A stretch of 64,000 nt of DNA from CAWDDA01 sp963813345 (GTDB lineage Bacteria > Acidobacteriota > Blastocatellia > RBC074). Below the pieces are notes generated by a model. The model saw only the letters and a list, made by a program, of their open reading frames with translations, had not been told where the DNA came from and searched no databases. Location of the stretch: positions 1 to 64,000 of the forward strand of contig CAWEYR010000001.1 in the NCBI GenBank assembly GCA_963813345.1, given 5' to 3'. Both the position numbers and the translations under genes were made by a program. Below are positions 51,884 to 61,246 of the stretch, piece by piece (the stretch's first letter is position 1; the number at the start of each line of letters is the position of its first letter).

Positions 51884-52637
51884 ATGATTAACCGCGTAAA
51901 TGCAGGTGCGACTCTCTCATTGTTGATGATTCTCGGAATTGCAGTCAATGCTCAGATTCCGAAGCCTACTCCCCAGCACGCGAATCCTAAGTTCGGAGAA
52001 GGAGACTTTCTCATCAAGTCGTTGATCTTCGAAAGTTCTGCAGGCAGGATTGGAGTCGCCATTACCCAGCCGCCCGGCGTCGTCAAGAGTCTGAACGGAA
52101 AGACGGGAGATCTGACACTCGAGGCCGGTGCGAACATCACAATCACGCCATCAGGGAACACGCTGACAATATCAGCTCCAACGGCTTTGTCTGGGGTTGC
52201 GCACGATGCCACGTTGACTGGCAGTGGCACGACATTATCCCCACTAAGCGTCGTTTCAGCTGGGTCGCTACGACAACCTTTTTACGACAGCGGCCAGGGT
52301 ACTACTCTTGGGTCAATCTTCCAGATACCATTTTCGTCAGTTCCAGCAGGTAAGAACTTGATAATTGAGCACGTGAGTGGATTTTGTGAATTACCTGTCG
52401 GACAGCGCGTTATCGACGTTCAACTTATAGTCTCTGCAGGACGTTTTCACATGCTGTTGCCTTTGTCGACTGGCACTACCCTCAATCCTACTAAGGAATT
52501 GTACTGCGTGGACCCAGCCGCTGACGCTTGATGCTCTATCTGGAGAGACCCTGGAAGTGCTTGTAAGTAGAAACGCCGACATCGGAGTTCTCGGTTGCCG
52601 AATCTCTCTTTCAGGCCGTCTGGTTAACCAGCCGTAG
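51884..52637 (+). CDS. Secreted protein with phage tail-fibre-like motif (frameshifted at the end)
   Basis: A signal peptide (ATLSLLMILGIAVNAQIPKP) leads to VKSLNGKTGDLTLEAGANIT and ITPSGNTLTISAPTALSGVA, a motif well known from phage tail fibres and some exported proteins. An AGGAG site lies upstream of the ATG. The frame stops at 52531, but after a break near 52510 it continues LDALSGETLEVLVSRNADIG and ends RISLSGRLVNQP at 52637, a better C-terminus. The gene is the main content of the tRNA-bounded insert. Function unknown; binding to surfaces or polysaccharide would fit the motif. Confidence 0.75.
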
Positions 52638-52654
52638 TATCTGAGCCGATGGTT

Positions 52655-52725
52655 CCGAGCGTGAAGGGGTGAGGGTGCGGCGATTGCCAGAAAACCGCCG
52701 CACTCCGAACCTTGCGGTAGTTTCG
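52655..52725. repeat. Degenerate hairpin related to family C
   Basis: GGTGCGGCGATTGCCAG and GCCGCACTCCGAACC recall the GGAGTGCGG/CCGCACTCC arms of the family C hairpin at 5.9 kb, but pairing is poor. It lies just before the tRNA half copy. Confidence 0.4.
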
Positions 52726-52821
52726 GAGGTAGTGATTGTCGGCGCTTGTCGCCTGACTTCTAAGCAGGGGAAGTCGCAGGTTCGAGTCCTGCCGGGGAGG
52801 TATTTATAACGCGTTGAGTAT

Positions 52822-52974
52822 CTAAGGCACTACTCTACGCCCGCTGACCAAATTGTAAATAAGTACGATCAGCCCAATCACCAACAGAATATGGATGAAC
52901 CCACCCAAGGTATACGAACTGACCATACCGAGGAGCCAAAGGACTAGTACGATCACAAAAATTGTCCAAAGCAT
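52822..52974 (-). CDS. Lmo0937-type small membrane protein
   Basis: A protein of 50 residues, MLWTIFVIVLVLWLLGMVSS through YTLGGFIHILLVIGLIVLIY and ending NLVSGRRVVP, matches the short two-helix lmo0937 family found in many soil bacteria, often beside stress genes. The ATG at 52974 has a GAGAGGA site upstream. The codon count is too small for most gene callers. It lies just outside the tRNA-bounded insert and next to the CsbD/general-stress gene on the same strand, which fits a stress role. Function unknown. Confidence 0.85.
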   Translation of the reverse strand: MLWTIFVIVLVLWLLGMVSSYTLGGFIHILLVIGLIVLIYNLVSGRRVVP

Positions 52975-53165
52975 TTCTTTTTCCTCTCTTGTTCGTGCAG
53001 ATTTGTTTCATTCACACCCTGAACATAGCAAGATTGGTACCAGAGTTTCGAAAAGTAGCTCATAAGAAATGAACTGGCCGACGAGTGTGCTTGCAAAGAA
53101 AGATCGGGGAGCCTCTTTCGAAGCTCCCCGAAAAGCATAAACGTCAGTCGCTCGGAAAGACGAAA

Positions 53166-53876
53166 TTATCGATAGATGTTTTCGCCTTTGGACTTCCGCC
53201 ACTCACTCTCAAAGTACTTCGCATCCTCGTCGCTGCGTGGATTCACACCCATCACGATTCTGCCTTTTCGGATGTCTTCATCGTAAAGTTTTGCGCGGTC
53301 TTCCGGAATGCCCGCTCCCACCAGGGCTCCGATGATCCCACCAGTCAGACCGCCCGCACCCGCGCCTGCGAGCGCCGCAGCAATCGGTCCCGCGATCACA
53401 ATGCCTAATCCCGGGATCGCCAGCGTGGTTCCGGCTGTCACGATCGCAGCGAGGATCGCACCAACAGTTCCACCAATTGCCCCGCCGGCACCGGCGCCTT
53501 CCATTGCTTTGCTGCCGAGACCGGACTTGGTGTCATCAGCAAAATACTTCTTGCGCGTGTCATCCGACATCAGCAGATTTACATCATCTTGCGAGTATCC
53601 CCGGCTGGTCAGCGAATTGTAGGCGCCCTCAGCACTGTCACGATCACTGAAGGTACCAGTCAGCCATCTGCGGTCAGTGTCGACATCGCTGTCCAACACC
53701 TGATTTGCAGACTGACGCGCGCGGCCGGCAGCGTTCTCCTGCTCTCCCTCACGTTCAGTTTCACGATTACCAGTGACCGCTCCCCGGCCCTCTTTCAATG
53801 CGCCTTTGGTGCGCTCTCCAAGTGCCGAGGCTTCTTCCGCTAATTTGTTTTCGTGCTTCTTCGGTGCGTTTGCCAT
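53166..53876 (-). CDS. CsbD-like/general stress protein with glycine zipper
   Basis: The GGAG site six bases before the ATG at 53876 fixes the start (MANAPKKHENKLAEEASALG); the open frame goes further to 54038 but not as coding sequence. The N-terminal part is a charged, CsbD-like helix region (GERTKGALKEGRGAVTGNRE). The middle RWLTGTFSDRDSAEGAYNSL plus TSRGYSQDDVNLLMSDDTRK matches the YflT/general stress protein 17M fold. A long glycine-rich membrane segment (AGAGGAIGGTVGAILAAIVT, AGAGAGGLTGGIIGALVGAG) follows. Probably stress-induced and membrane associated. Confidence 0.82.
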   Translation of the reverse strand: MANAPKKHENKLAEEASALGERTKGALKEGRGAVTGNRETEREGEQENAAGRARQSANQVLDSDVDTDRRWLTGTFSDRDSAEGAYNSLTSRGYSQDDVNLLMSDDTRKKYFADDTKSGLGSKAMEGAGAGGAIGGTVGAILAAIVTAGTTLAIPGLGIVIAGPIAAALAGAGAGGLTGGIIGALVGAGIPEDRAKLYDEDIRKGRIVMGVNPRSDEDAKYFESEWRKSKGENIYR

Positions 53877-54208
53877 GCTTGTCTCCTTATTTGATTTTGA
53901 TGGACACAAAAGTGCAGCAGCTATCGCTGCTGATGAAGGCCAAAGACTGTGCCTCCCCAGTGTCACTCCTAAGGGCAATTGAAGTGCCAAGACAAAACTA
54001 AGGTCTGATTCCAGAATATGTTCATTTTCGCAGCTCATCAGGACGCAGAACGTGGCGATAGTCCGCTCAGGTTGTGGCGAAATTCCCTCGACTCAATTCT
54101 GGTGAGTCCGAAAGAGACGAGAAGAGCAGTGGGAAAAGGGGCTGGTGTTGATAGCGTTGACCGGACGGGGTCAGGAGGAAGACAGGCAAAAGTCGAGAGA
54201 CGAAGGGT
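53877..54208. other. Intergenic stretch
   Basis: About 330 bases between the stress-protein start and the stop of the UbiB-like kinase gene. It should hold the promoter of the stress protein, but I see no convincing -35/-10 pair, hairpin or open frame. Confidence 0.5.
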
Positions 54209-55884
54209 TCAATGTGGCTCGTGCCTCTTCGAAGGCTTTTCATCAGACAACAGGATGCTCAGCACAAGCGCGATGCCTCCACCCGCAGCAAGCACGAAAA
54301 AGAGGATGGCAAATCCGGGGTAGCCCAGAATGCGGAATGAGGTCTCTACTCTCATCAATAGCGCGGCACCCACAATCAGCGCGGCAAGAATCAAACCCAT
54401 CGTGATCCGATTGGCTATCTTCTGCAGACCGGAAATCATCAATCCTTCATCAAACGCATCGACCTTCACCTCGAGTTCGTTTTTCACGACCGCATCCAGG
54501 ATCCTGTTGATCCTCACTGGAAGTCGTTCGATGAAGTCCTTCATTTCGATGATGCCGCTAAATATCTCTCCGGGCGCGATGCTTTTGAGCATACGCTGCC
54601 GAACAATGCCGGCCGCGTGCCGGCGGATGGCTGCTGTAGGGTCGAACTGAGCGTCAAGAGTGCGCCCGATCTGATCGAGATTAAGGAGTGTTTTGCCCAG
54701 CATCGTGAACTCAGGAGGAACGAAAATTCCGCAATCGACAGAGACACGTGTCAAAGCGAGAACGACCTTACCGATCTCGACCTGTTCGAGGGATGTGCCC
54801 TGGTGCTGCACTACAAAATCTGCGATCTGTCGTCGAAACTCGATTTCATCGAACTCTTTCCGCTTGCGACCGAGCTCAATGGCCAGATCGGCCGCAACGG
54901 TGCCGCGGCCTTCGCTTACAGCAAGCATTAGCTGAAGAAGCTTCTCCTGCATCTCTGGCGTGACCGACGCTACCATCCCCAGGTCGAGAAGTGCGATCCT
55001 CCCGTCGTCAGTCAGAAATACATTGCCAGGGTGTGGATCAGCGTGGAAGAAGCCGTCCACGAGAATCTGTTTCAGGTACGCGCGGAAGAGCTGTTCGGCA
55101 AGCTCTGATCCGTCGACCTCCTGGAGGGCGAGCGGACTGAGTGACGTAATCTTTCTGCCTTGAACATAATCCAGGGTGAGAACTCGAGAGGTGGTGTAAT
55201 CTGCAATTGGCTGTGGCACCACGATTCGCTTGAAATCCTTGAGATTCTGCCCAAGGGTGACGAGGTGACGAGCCTCTTGCCGATAGTCCAGCTCGCGCAA
55301 AAGACTTCTGCGAAACTCCTTGAGCATTTTGTAAAACTCATACGCCCTGCCGGCATCAGTATGGCTGTCCAGGAACGAAGCAATTTCTTCCAGTGCATCA
55401 AGATCGCTTATGACTTGCTCGCGAATCCCTGGCCGCTGGACTTTCACTGCGACCTGCCTGCCGTCGCGCATCGTTGCACGGTGGACTTGGCCCAGTGACG
55501 CCGCAGCAATAGGAACAGCGTCGAAATCTGAGAACGCCTTAGACAGACGCACGCCGAGCTCGGCAGTGATAATGCTTTGCGCTTCTTCGTAAGCAAACGG
55601 CTCAACTTTGTCCTGTAGACGAGAGAGGGCTTCTACATATGCCAGGGGAAGAAGATCAGCCCGCGTAGAGAGCAATTGCCCGAGCTTGACAAAGGTCGGC
55701 CCCATCTTTTCCAGATCGCGTGTCAGCTCGTTTGCTGCGGACGAAACGTCCTTCGAGAGTTCCTCTTCCTGCAGCTCGTCCTCAAGGCCAGACGTCTTGA
55801 TGAGGTTTGAATTCCCATGGTTCATCACCAGCCAGGCAAGATTTTATACCGCTTCAAATGTTCCGGCTTCATCGAAATCCCCAT
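54209..55884 (-). CDS. UbiB/ABC1-family atypical kinase (frameshifted near the start)
   Basis: The UbiB signatures are present: KMGPTFVKLGQLLSTRADLL (KxGQ), AAASLGQVHRATMRDGRQ (alanine-rich nucleotide loop), VAVKVQRPG, FFHADPHPGNVFL and LLDLGMVA. Two C-terminal transmembrane helices (ITMGLILAALIVGAALLM and FAILFFVLAAGGGIALVL) anchor it. Near 55842 one G is missing; with it the frame extends to MKPEHLKRYKDLAWLVMNHG, the usual N-terminus of this subgroup, starting at 55872 or 55884. These ATPase-like proteins support isoprenoid-quinone biosynthesis or lipid transport. It follows the PQQ-propeller gene on the same strand. Confidence 0.92.
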
Positions 55885-55935
55885 CAGGCCCCCCATCAGA
55901 CTTCCTGAAACCATCATCGACGCAATTTGCATTCC

Positions 55936-57390
55936 CTATTTGCCGAAACTATACAGCGCGCTGCGAGTCCTGATGTAGATTCGTCCGTCTGCAATCGCCG
56001 GTGTCGCGTAGCATTCGTCATCCATCTCGTTCACAGCGAGTACCTCCCAGTCGCCGGCGGCTTTCAACACTGAAACCGCTCCGTTCACGCCGATCAGGAA
56101 AACCTTGTCGTCTGCGGCCACCGGAGACGAGAAGTACTTGTCGATAGCGCCATGCAGGCGTCCCTGCTTGATCACGTTTCCGGTCGCCGGATCAAACGAG
56201 AGCAGAATCCCGCTGTCGTTGATCATATAGAGCACGCCTTTGTAGAGAAGGGTGGAGGGAACCTGCGGAACCGGTTTCTGATAGCGCCAACGGATAGCGG
56301 TCGAGGTTTGATCTCCGCTGCCACCCATCTTGATTGCGAGCAGGCCATTCTCTGAAGCCATCATCGAGCGGAAGATTTCCCAATCTTTATCGTTCAACTT
56401 CTCGTCGCGGTCCGAATCAAATGCCTCAAACGCGCCATTCAACATCTTGTTCATCGGAGCGGTGCCTGAGACCTCAGATTTTGCGATCTGTCCGTCACCG
56501 TTCTTGTCGAACATCTTCAGCCCCTCGTCGAAGGGAATCGTCTTGACCTGCTGACCGGCCTGGTTTTGTGGAAAGCCCCACCCGTTGACGTACAGATACT
56601 CCGAATCGTGACTGGCAATCGATTTCATCTCGCACGCAAGGCCGCGAACCCACCAGACTCTACGGCCATCTTCTGCCGAATACGCCGAGAGCTGGAATGA
56701 TTCGGGAATGACGATCTGCTTCGGACCCTGTCTTGGCGCGTAAACGATCGGCGTCGAGTATCCGGATATAACTGCGGGCCGGTCGACCTTCCAGCGTACA
56801 CGCCCCGTGTTCTTATCGACGGCTATCAGATATGAGCTCGGGCTGTCCTGATCGACGGGCAGGATTACTTTGTCGTCAACCAGGATCGGGGAGGCGCCGA
56901 ATCCGTAGAACATGTTGAACGGTCCGAGCGGAAGCTTCCATCGCTCTTTGCCAGCACCGTCGTACGAAACCAGACCGAACTCCTGGAAAAAGACATAGAC
57001 ATTCGAGCCGTCAGTGACCGGACTCGGCGACGCGGGCCCGTTGACGTTCTGCAATCGACCTGCGCGCGAACGCGGCACTTCGCGTTCCCAAAGCATCTTG
57101 CCTGTTTGGCGGTCGAGACAGACGACAAATAGCTTGTGATTCTCCTTTTCCTTGCTGTGCGCCGTAACGAAGATGCGATCGCGCGTGAGCACTGGCGAAG
57201 AATGGCCAGGTAGAAGCGCCGCTTTCCAGATCAGGTTCTTGTTGGGCCCGAACTCGACCGGAAGACCGCTACTTGGTGAAACACCGGTTCCGTTTGGTCC
57301 ACGAAACTGTGTCCAGTCTTCGGCGACAGCCCACGTCAGCGACAACGAAGCGATGAACAAAGCTACGACAGCATTACTTATCTTCGACAT
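55936..57390 (-). CDS. PQQ-type beta-propeller protein with inserted EF-hands, exported
   Basis: The signal peptide (NAVVALFIASLSLTWAVA) precedes WTQFRGPNGTGVSPSSGLP, the standard opening of PQQ-like (YVTN/BamB-type) eight-blade propellers with repeated GxxxW-type strands (VCLDRQTGKMLWEREVPRS, AVDKNTGRVRWKVDRP). Between blades lie two EF-hand loops, FDKNGDGQIAKSE and FDSDRDEKLNDKDW, which should bind calcium. No dehydrogenase residues are evident, so it may be structural or sugar-related. Intact at 484 residues. The gene precedes the UbiB-like gene by 51 bases on the same strand. Confidence 0.9.
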   Translation of the reverse strand: MSKISNAVVALFIASLSLTWAVAEDWTQFRGPNGTGVSPSSGLPVEFGPNKNLIWKAALLPGHSSPVLTRDRIFVTAHSKEKENHKLFVVCLDRQTGKMLWEREVPRSRAGRLQNVNGPASPSPVTDGSNVYVFFQEFGLVSYDGAGKERWKLPLGPFNMFYGFGASPILVDDKVILPVDQDSPSSYLIAVDKNTGRVRWKVDRPAVISGYSTPIVYAPRQGPKQIVIPESFQLSAYSAEDGRRVWWVRGLACEMKSIASHDSEYLYVNGWGFPQNQAGQQVKTIPFDEGLKMFDKNGDGQIAKSEVSGTAPMNKMLNGAFEAFDSDRDEKLNDKDWEIFRSMMASENGLLAIKMGGSGDQTSTAIRWRYQKPVPQVPSTLLYKGVLYMINDSGILLSFDPATGNVIKQGRLHGAIDKYFSSPVAADDKVFLIGVNGAVSVLKAAGDWEVLAVNEMDDECYATPAIADGRIYIRTRSALYSFGK

Positions 57391-57432
57391 TCTCTAGCAC
57401 CCTTCACGAAGTTCAAGTTCAGAGATCTGGAT

Positions 57433-57461
57433 TTGGACCGCCTCTTATCAAGTATTATATC
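57433..57461 (+). promoter_or_regulatory. Candidate promoter of the gamma-glutamylcyclotransferase-like gene
   Basis: TTGGAC (57433-57438), 17 bases, then TATATC (57456-57461), 27 bases before the ATG at 57489. The -35 hexamer resembles the TTGGAT of the mirrored promoters at 50.3-50.4 kb. Based on hexamer likeness only. Confidence 0.35.
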
Positions 57462-57488
57462 CTTCGGTTGTAATCACTCACACATGAC

Positions 57489-57854
57489 ATGGGGCAGATG
57501 GTTACTGAGTTTCTCTTCTCTTACGGAACACTGCAGCTGGAGACGGTCCAGATGGCTACATTTGGCAGACTGTTGACCGGCAGGCGTGATGTTCTTACCG
57601 GCTTCGAGGAGTCATTATTGAAAATCGAGGACCCTGCCGTGATTTCGATCAGCGGAAAATCGCAACACACGATCGCAAAGTTCACCGGGCGCACGTCTGA
57701 CACAATATCCGGAATTGTATATGCTGTCACACCTGAAGAGATTCAGAAGGCAGATAAGTACGAAGTCGCGGCATGTCAACGAGTCGCAGTGGTTCTTCAA
57801 TCAGGAATAAAGGCGTGGGTGTACGTCGACGCGCTCACACATAGTAAGGAGTGA
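57489..57854 (+). CDS. Gamma-glutamylcyclotransferase/AIG2-like protein
   Basis: The 121-residue protein begins TEFLFSYGTLQLETVQ, the FSYGTL motif that starts the AIG2/GGCT fold, followed by a large strand-rich region and the conserved Glu context (ADKYEVAACQRVAVVLQSGI) of this family. Enzymes of the fold cyclise gamma-glutamyl groups to 5-oxoproline; many bacterial members are untested. ATGs at 57489, 57498 and nearby are all in frame. It is followed three bases later by the DUF1801 gene, whose AAGGAG site overlaps its 3' end, so the two form an operon. Confidence 0.85.
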   Translation: MGQMVTEFLFSYGTLQLETVQMATFGRLLTGRRDVLTGFEESLLKIEDPAVISISGKSQHTIAKFTGRTSDTISGIVYAVTPEEIQKADKYEVAACQRVAVVLQSGIKAWVYVDALTHSKE

Positions 57855-57856
57855 TC

Positions 57857-58285
57857 ATGGCGGAGTTGAAAACAAAGGCTACGAATCAAAGCGTAGAAAA
57901 ATTCCTCAAAAGCATCCCTGATGAGCAGCGGCGCAAGGACTGCTTCACCGTACTCGAAATGATGAAAAAGGCTACGGGAACCGAGCCAAAGATGTGGGGA
58001 GAGAGCATAGTTGGGCTAGGCGATTTTCGTTATCGAGCGGGCGGTAAAGAGAACGAATGGTTCATGATGGGATTCTCGCCACGGAAGCAGAATCTGACTC
58101 TATACCTTATGTGCGGGCTCGCGAAGCACAGTGCGCTTATGAAGAAGCTGGGAAAGCATAAGACAGGTAAGGGGTGCTTGTATCTCAACAAACTTGAAGA
58201 TGTGGATCTATCCGTCCTTCAGAAAATGATCGAGGACTCGACAACCTTTGCAGAGAAGAACGGCCCGCGCATCATCGAACCTTGA
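57857..58285 (+). CDS. DUF1801-domain protein
   Basis: The ATG at 57857 has an AAGGAG site five bases upstream. The protein of about 142 residues (KTKATNQSVEKFLKSIPDEQ, KMWGESIVGLGDFRY, NEWFMMGFSPRKQNLTLYLM, KTGKGCLYLNKLEDVDL) is a typical single DUF1801 domain, the fold related to the iron chaperone frataxin-like YdhG group; the function is unsettled. Operon with the GGCT-like gene. Its 3' end overlaps by 14 bases the 3' end of the CE15-like esterase gene on the other strand, so no terminator lies between the two. Confidence 0.88.
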   Translation: MAELKTKATNQSVEKFLKSIPDEQRRKDCFTVLEMMKKATGTEPKMWGESIVGLGDFRYRAGGKENEWFMMGFSPRKQNLTLYLMCGLAKHSALMKKLGKHKTGKGCLYLNKLEDVDLSVLQKMIEDSTTFAEKNGPRIIEP

Positions 58286-59675
58286 GATAGCGGCTCGCGA
58301 ATGTCAGGAATGTAGGCCAGTTTGGACCGGGCGTGTGTCCACCGCTGTGCTGGCGAAAAGCTACGTCACCGTCAATAAGGGTTGTTTCGATTGCAGGGAA
58401 CTCGGTGGTTCCGAGGTCTTTTTTGCCAAGTAACCGGTAAACCGGCCCGGCTCCAACTCCTGCGAGGAACATCCCTTTCGCGTCTACCCAACCGTCACCC
58501 TGCGTTGCGCCGGCGCTGATGAACACGGGACGCGGTGCGCACAGAGCTACCAGCTCGTGTGAATCGACAGGCATATCATTCCATGTCAGCGGTCCTGCAT
58601 ACTTGAGATAGTTGCCGGCCATCCAGTGATACTCATTCGCGGCCGCGACATTCTCTACCATCTCTCCCCAGTTGCGGCGATGAAGCTTCGCGCCGCCGGC
58701 ACCTGACGAGCTCACAAAAGCAATCGCGAAACGGTGGTCATATGCCATCGCCACCAAGGTTGCCTTGCCATATCGCGAGTGTCCTTCAAGACCTACTTGT
58801 TTCGCGTCAACCGATTTGTCAGTCTCAAAATAGTCCAGAGCTCGACTCGCTCCCCAGGCCCAGGCACGCAACGCTCCCCAGTCATCCAGTTTTCGAGGCT
58901 GGCCTTTGTTCACCAGACCGATGATTCCCTGCGTGAGGCCGGCTCCGTTGTCAGCTTGAATGCTGTTTGGAACAATAATGGCAAACCCCCAGCCTTTAGC
59001 AAGAACCTGTTGTTGCCAGGCCGGAGGCGGCGGAGGCCCTGAAGACGGTGCAGCGGGAGCTCCCGCGCCGCCCGGCGGGTTGGGGCGCGGGCCTCCAAAT
59101 CCGAATTCCATGATAACGGGTACCGCGCGGGGAGCATTTGCCGGCGTTGTCAGCCTGAGCTGAATGTTGACATTGATCTGAGGGTACGATGAATTATCGA
59201 CGCGGCCTACCAGTTCCTTAGTTATTACAGGTATATCAGCTCTGACTTCGTTCCTGGTGCTCGTTACCTCCCAGGTTACCCTGGGTACATTCTTCGGCAA
59301 CCTCCCGTAGATCTCGCGATCGAAGTCCTCAACAATTTCTGCGCGTCGCTGATTCCACCAAATCTTTGGTGTTGTAACCTTCTTTCCGTTTTTCAAAAGA
59401 AGCGGGTCGGGAAGTGTCGGATAAGGATTGGCTTTGGACTCGTCGTAATTGGCCGCGTTCGGCGCATCAGCGTTTCTTCCATCCGCTCCGCGCCGCAGCG
59501 ATGTGATATGCAGCAGGTCCATCGTTCGCTGATGATCCTGCTGCGTAGTGAGGACAACGGGAGGCGGGAGCTGGTTGGTGTTTTGTAGTGAGCCAGCAAG
59601 CGCGAAGAGCGAGAGAAATGACAGTGCAATCAAAAGCATTGGGGCGCATTGAGGTCCCTTTATCCGAACTTTCAT
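58272..59675 (-). CDS. CE15-like glucuronoyl esterase (alpha/beta hydrolase), exported
   Basis: The signal peptide (MLLIALSFLSLFALAGSLQ) precedes a 440-residue hydrolase with IWWNQRRAEIVEDFDREIYG near the start, the nucleophile motif GLEGHSRYGKATLV (Ser in GxSRxGK, as in CE15 glucuronoyl methylesterases), AIAFVSSSGAGGAKLHRRNW, and a final His in GDVAFRQHSGGHTPG. Such enzymes cut the ester between glucuronoxylan and lignin, or similar esters. A Pro/Gly linker (GGAGAPAAPSSGPPPPPA) is inserted in the middle. It is translationally coupled to the carbonic anhydrase gene upstream (ATGA). Confidence 0.85.
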   Translation of the reverse strand: MKVRIKGPQCAPMLLIALSFLSLFALAGSLQNTNQLPPPVVLTTQQDHQRTMDLLHITSLRRGADGRNADAPNAANYDESKANPYPTLPDPLLLKNGKKVTTPKIWWNQRRAEIVEDFDREIYGRLPKNVPRVTWEVTSTRNEVRADIPVITKELVGRVDNSSYPQINVNIQLRLTTPANAPRAVPVIMEFGFGGPRPNPPGGAGAPAAPSSGPPPPPAWQQQVLAKGWGFAIIVPNSIQADNGAGLTQGIIGLVNKGQPRKLDDWGALRAWAWGASRALDYFETDKSVDAKQVGLEGHSRYGKATLVAMAYDHRFAIAFVSSSGAGGAKLHRRNWGEMVENVAAANEYHWMAGNYLKYAGPLTWNDMPVDSHELVALCAPRPVFISAGATQGDGWVDAKGMFLAGVGAGPVYRLLGKKDLGTTEFPAIETTLIDGDVAFRQHSGGHTPGPNWPTFLTFASRYLKVR

Positions 59676-60343
59676 TTCGCATCCAGGCGCGCGATCAGAC
59701 GCTCTGCCTCTGCGCGATCGATCAACTCAAACCTTCGCGTCGTTCGTTCATACGCGTAGACGTCTCCGGTCGCTATCTGAAACCACCAGCCTCCCATTTT
59801 GACATCGCCCCGCTCGACCCGTTCCCGCACAATGGAATAGGTCATCAGATGTTCCAGTTGCACCAGGACATTCAACTGAGACAACTGATCGTACTGGTCC
59901 CAGGCGTCGTCGAGCGGACCTTCGTGCGCAAGCCTGAAAGCCGCCGTTTGCGCAAGGTGCAGCCATTTTCCCAGATTGGGCGTTTCAGCCATAGACTCGC
60001 CAGCGAGGATCGCCTTCATGGCTCCGCATCGCGAATGACCACATACGATAATATTTTTGACGTTGAGTGCCTGGATCGCGTATTCAATTGCGGAAGCTTC
60101 CGAGACATCTCCTGTCGAGATGCCCTCAGCTGTTGCAGGCGGCACCAGGTTGCCGACATTTCGCATGGTGAACAGATTCCCGGGTTTAGTCGAGACGAGT
60201 AGATTGGGTACGACGCGGCTGTCGGAACAGGTAATGAAGAACGTATCCGGCTTCTGCCCTTTGCTGATTTCCTTGAAGCGTTCACGGTACTGAGGAAGCA
60301 TACGCTCGCGAAAATCGACAATTCCAAGTATGAGTTCACGCAT
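59672..60343 (-). CDS. Beta-class carbonic anhydrase
   Basis: The zinc ligands and active-site pair of a beta carbonic anhydrase are clear: CSDSR (Cys and Asp/Arg dyad, about residue 39), and GHSRCGAMKAI (His and Cys, about residue 98-101). At 223 residues without a signal peptide it should hydrate CO2 in the cytoplasm. The start MRELILGIVDFRERMLPQYR is typical. The TGA overlaps the ATG of the esterase gene by two bases. Intact. Confidence 0.95.
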   Translation of the reverse strand: MRELILGIVDFRERMLPQYRERFKEISKGQKPDTFFITCSDSRVVPNLLVSTKPGNLFTMRNVGNLVPPATAEGISTGDVSEASAIEYAIQALNVKNIIVCGHSRCGAMKAILAGESMAETPNLGKWLHLAQTAAFRLAHEGPLDDAWDQYDQLSQLNVLVQLEHLMTYSIVRERVERGDVKMGGWWFQIATGDVYAYERTTRRFELIDRAEAERLIARLDAK

Positions 60344-60448
60344 GTCTATGTCTCCATACGCTTAGGAGGCCCGTGCATCCTGTGAGGCTGATCGGGCATC
60401 GAATTCGGTTGTTTGCGGGTGGTCCGCACTTTGCTCGAGAATTATCTA

Positions 60449-61177
60449 ATGAAACGCGTTCGTGTTGCGACCTATAACGTACATAAGTGCCGCGGGATTG
60501 ACGGTCGGGTCAGGCCTGGCCGCATCGTTGATGTTCTCGCCGAGATCGACGCCGACGTGATTGCTCTTCAGGAAGTGCTCTCGTGCGACGGTGCCAGCCG
60601 CGAACTTCATCAGGCCGGTTTCATCGCTGATGAGCTGGGTTTCGACTATCGCATAGGCGAAAACCGCAAGCTGCTTGGCGGCGCCTATGGCAACGTGGTG
60701 ATAAGCCGTTTGCCGTTCAGACACGTCTTCAACTACGACATTACAGTTAAAGGTCGAGAAGAGCGTGGTTCTCTGCGCACTGATCTCGTAATCGACGATC
60801 TGCACGATCATGTGCTTCACGTTTTCAATGTGCACCTCGGAACAGCGTTCCTCGAGCGACGCCATCAGGCGCGCAAGCTGGTAGCTCCTGAGATTCTTGC
60901 GCACGACGAGCTCAGCGGCTCGCGCATACTCCTTGGCGATTTCAATGAGTGGACGCCGGGACTGGCGTCTCGCCTGCTCGCAGCCCATTTTCAGACTCCC
61001 AACACGTCCAAATCGCCCGCTCGAGTTCGCACATTTCCGGCTGTTGCGCCGCTGCTTCCGCTCGATCATATCTATTACGATCCAAGTCTTGAGCTCATAT
61101 CTGTCGCTCTCCATCGCACTCGAAAATCGCTGGTGGCTTCCGACCATCTTCCGCTGGTCGCCGAGTTTCGCGTTTGA
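60449..61177 (+). CDS. Endonuclease/exonuclease/phosphatase-family hydrolase
   Basis: Family motifs in order: VRVATYNVHKCRGIDGRVRP, VIALQEVLSCDG (metal Glu), GGAYGNVVISRLPF, FNVHLGT, RILLGDFNEW (Asp/Asn), PLLPLDHIYYD and VASDHLPLVAEF (catalytic His). It probably hydrolyses phosphodiester bonds in a nucleic acid, phosphoinositide-like or other substrate; the substrate is not evident. The ATG at 60449 is chosen because the motif-bearing domain begins at once; a GTG at 60413 in frame is also possible. Intact. Confidence 0.88.
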   Translation: MKRVRVATYNVHKCRGIDGRVRPGRIVDVLAEIDADVIALQEVLSCDGASRELHQAGFIADELGFDYRIGENRKLLGGAYGNVVISRLPFRHVFNYDITVKGREERGSLRTDLVIDDLHDHVLHVFNVHLGTAFLERRHQARKLVAPEILAHDELSGSRILLGDFNEWTPGLASRLLAAHFQTPNTSKSPARVRTFPAVAPLLPLDHIYYDPSLELISVALHRTRKSLVASDHLPLVAEFRV

Positions 61178-61246
61178 CTCGCATTCAAAGCGGATGAAAT
61201 AATCTCTGATTCAATCCACAAATCAGATTTTCCTAAGGATTCATCA

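Noticed and set aside
52720..52802. A second tRNA-Arg gene
   Set aside because: Only the 3' half matches; no acceptor 5' strand or D arm lies before it, so it cannot fold as a tRNA.
53877..54038. Longer start of the CsbD-like stress protein
   Set aside because: A GGAG site marks the ATG at 53876, and the extra 54 residues show no conservation-like pattern.
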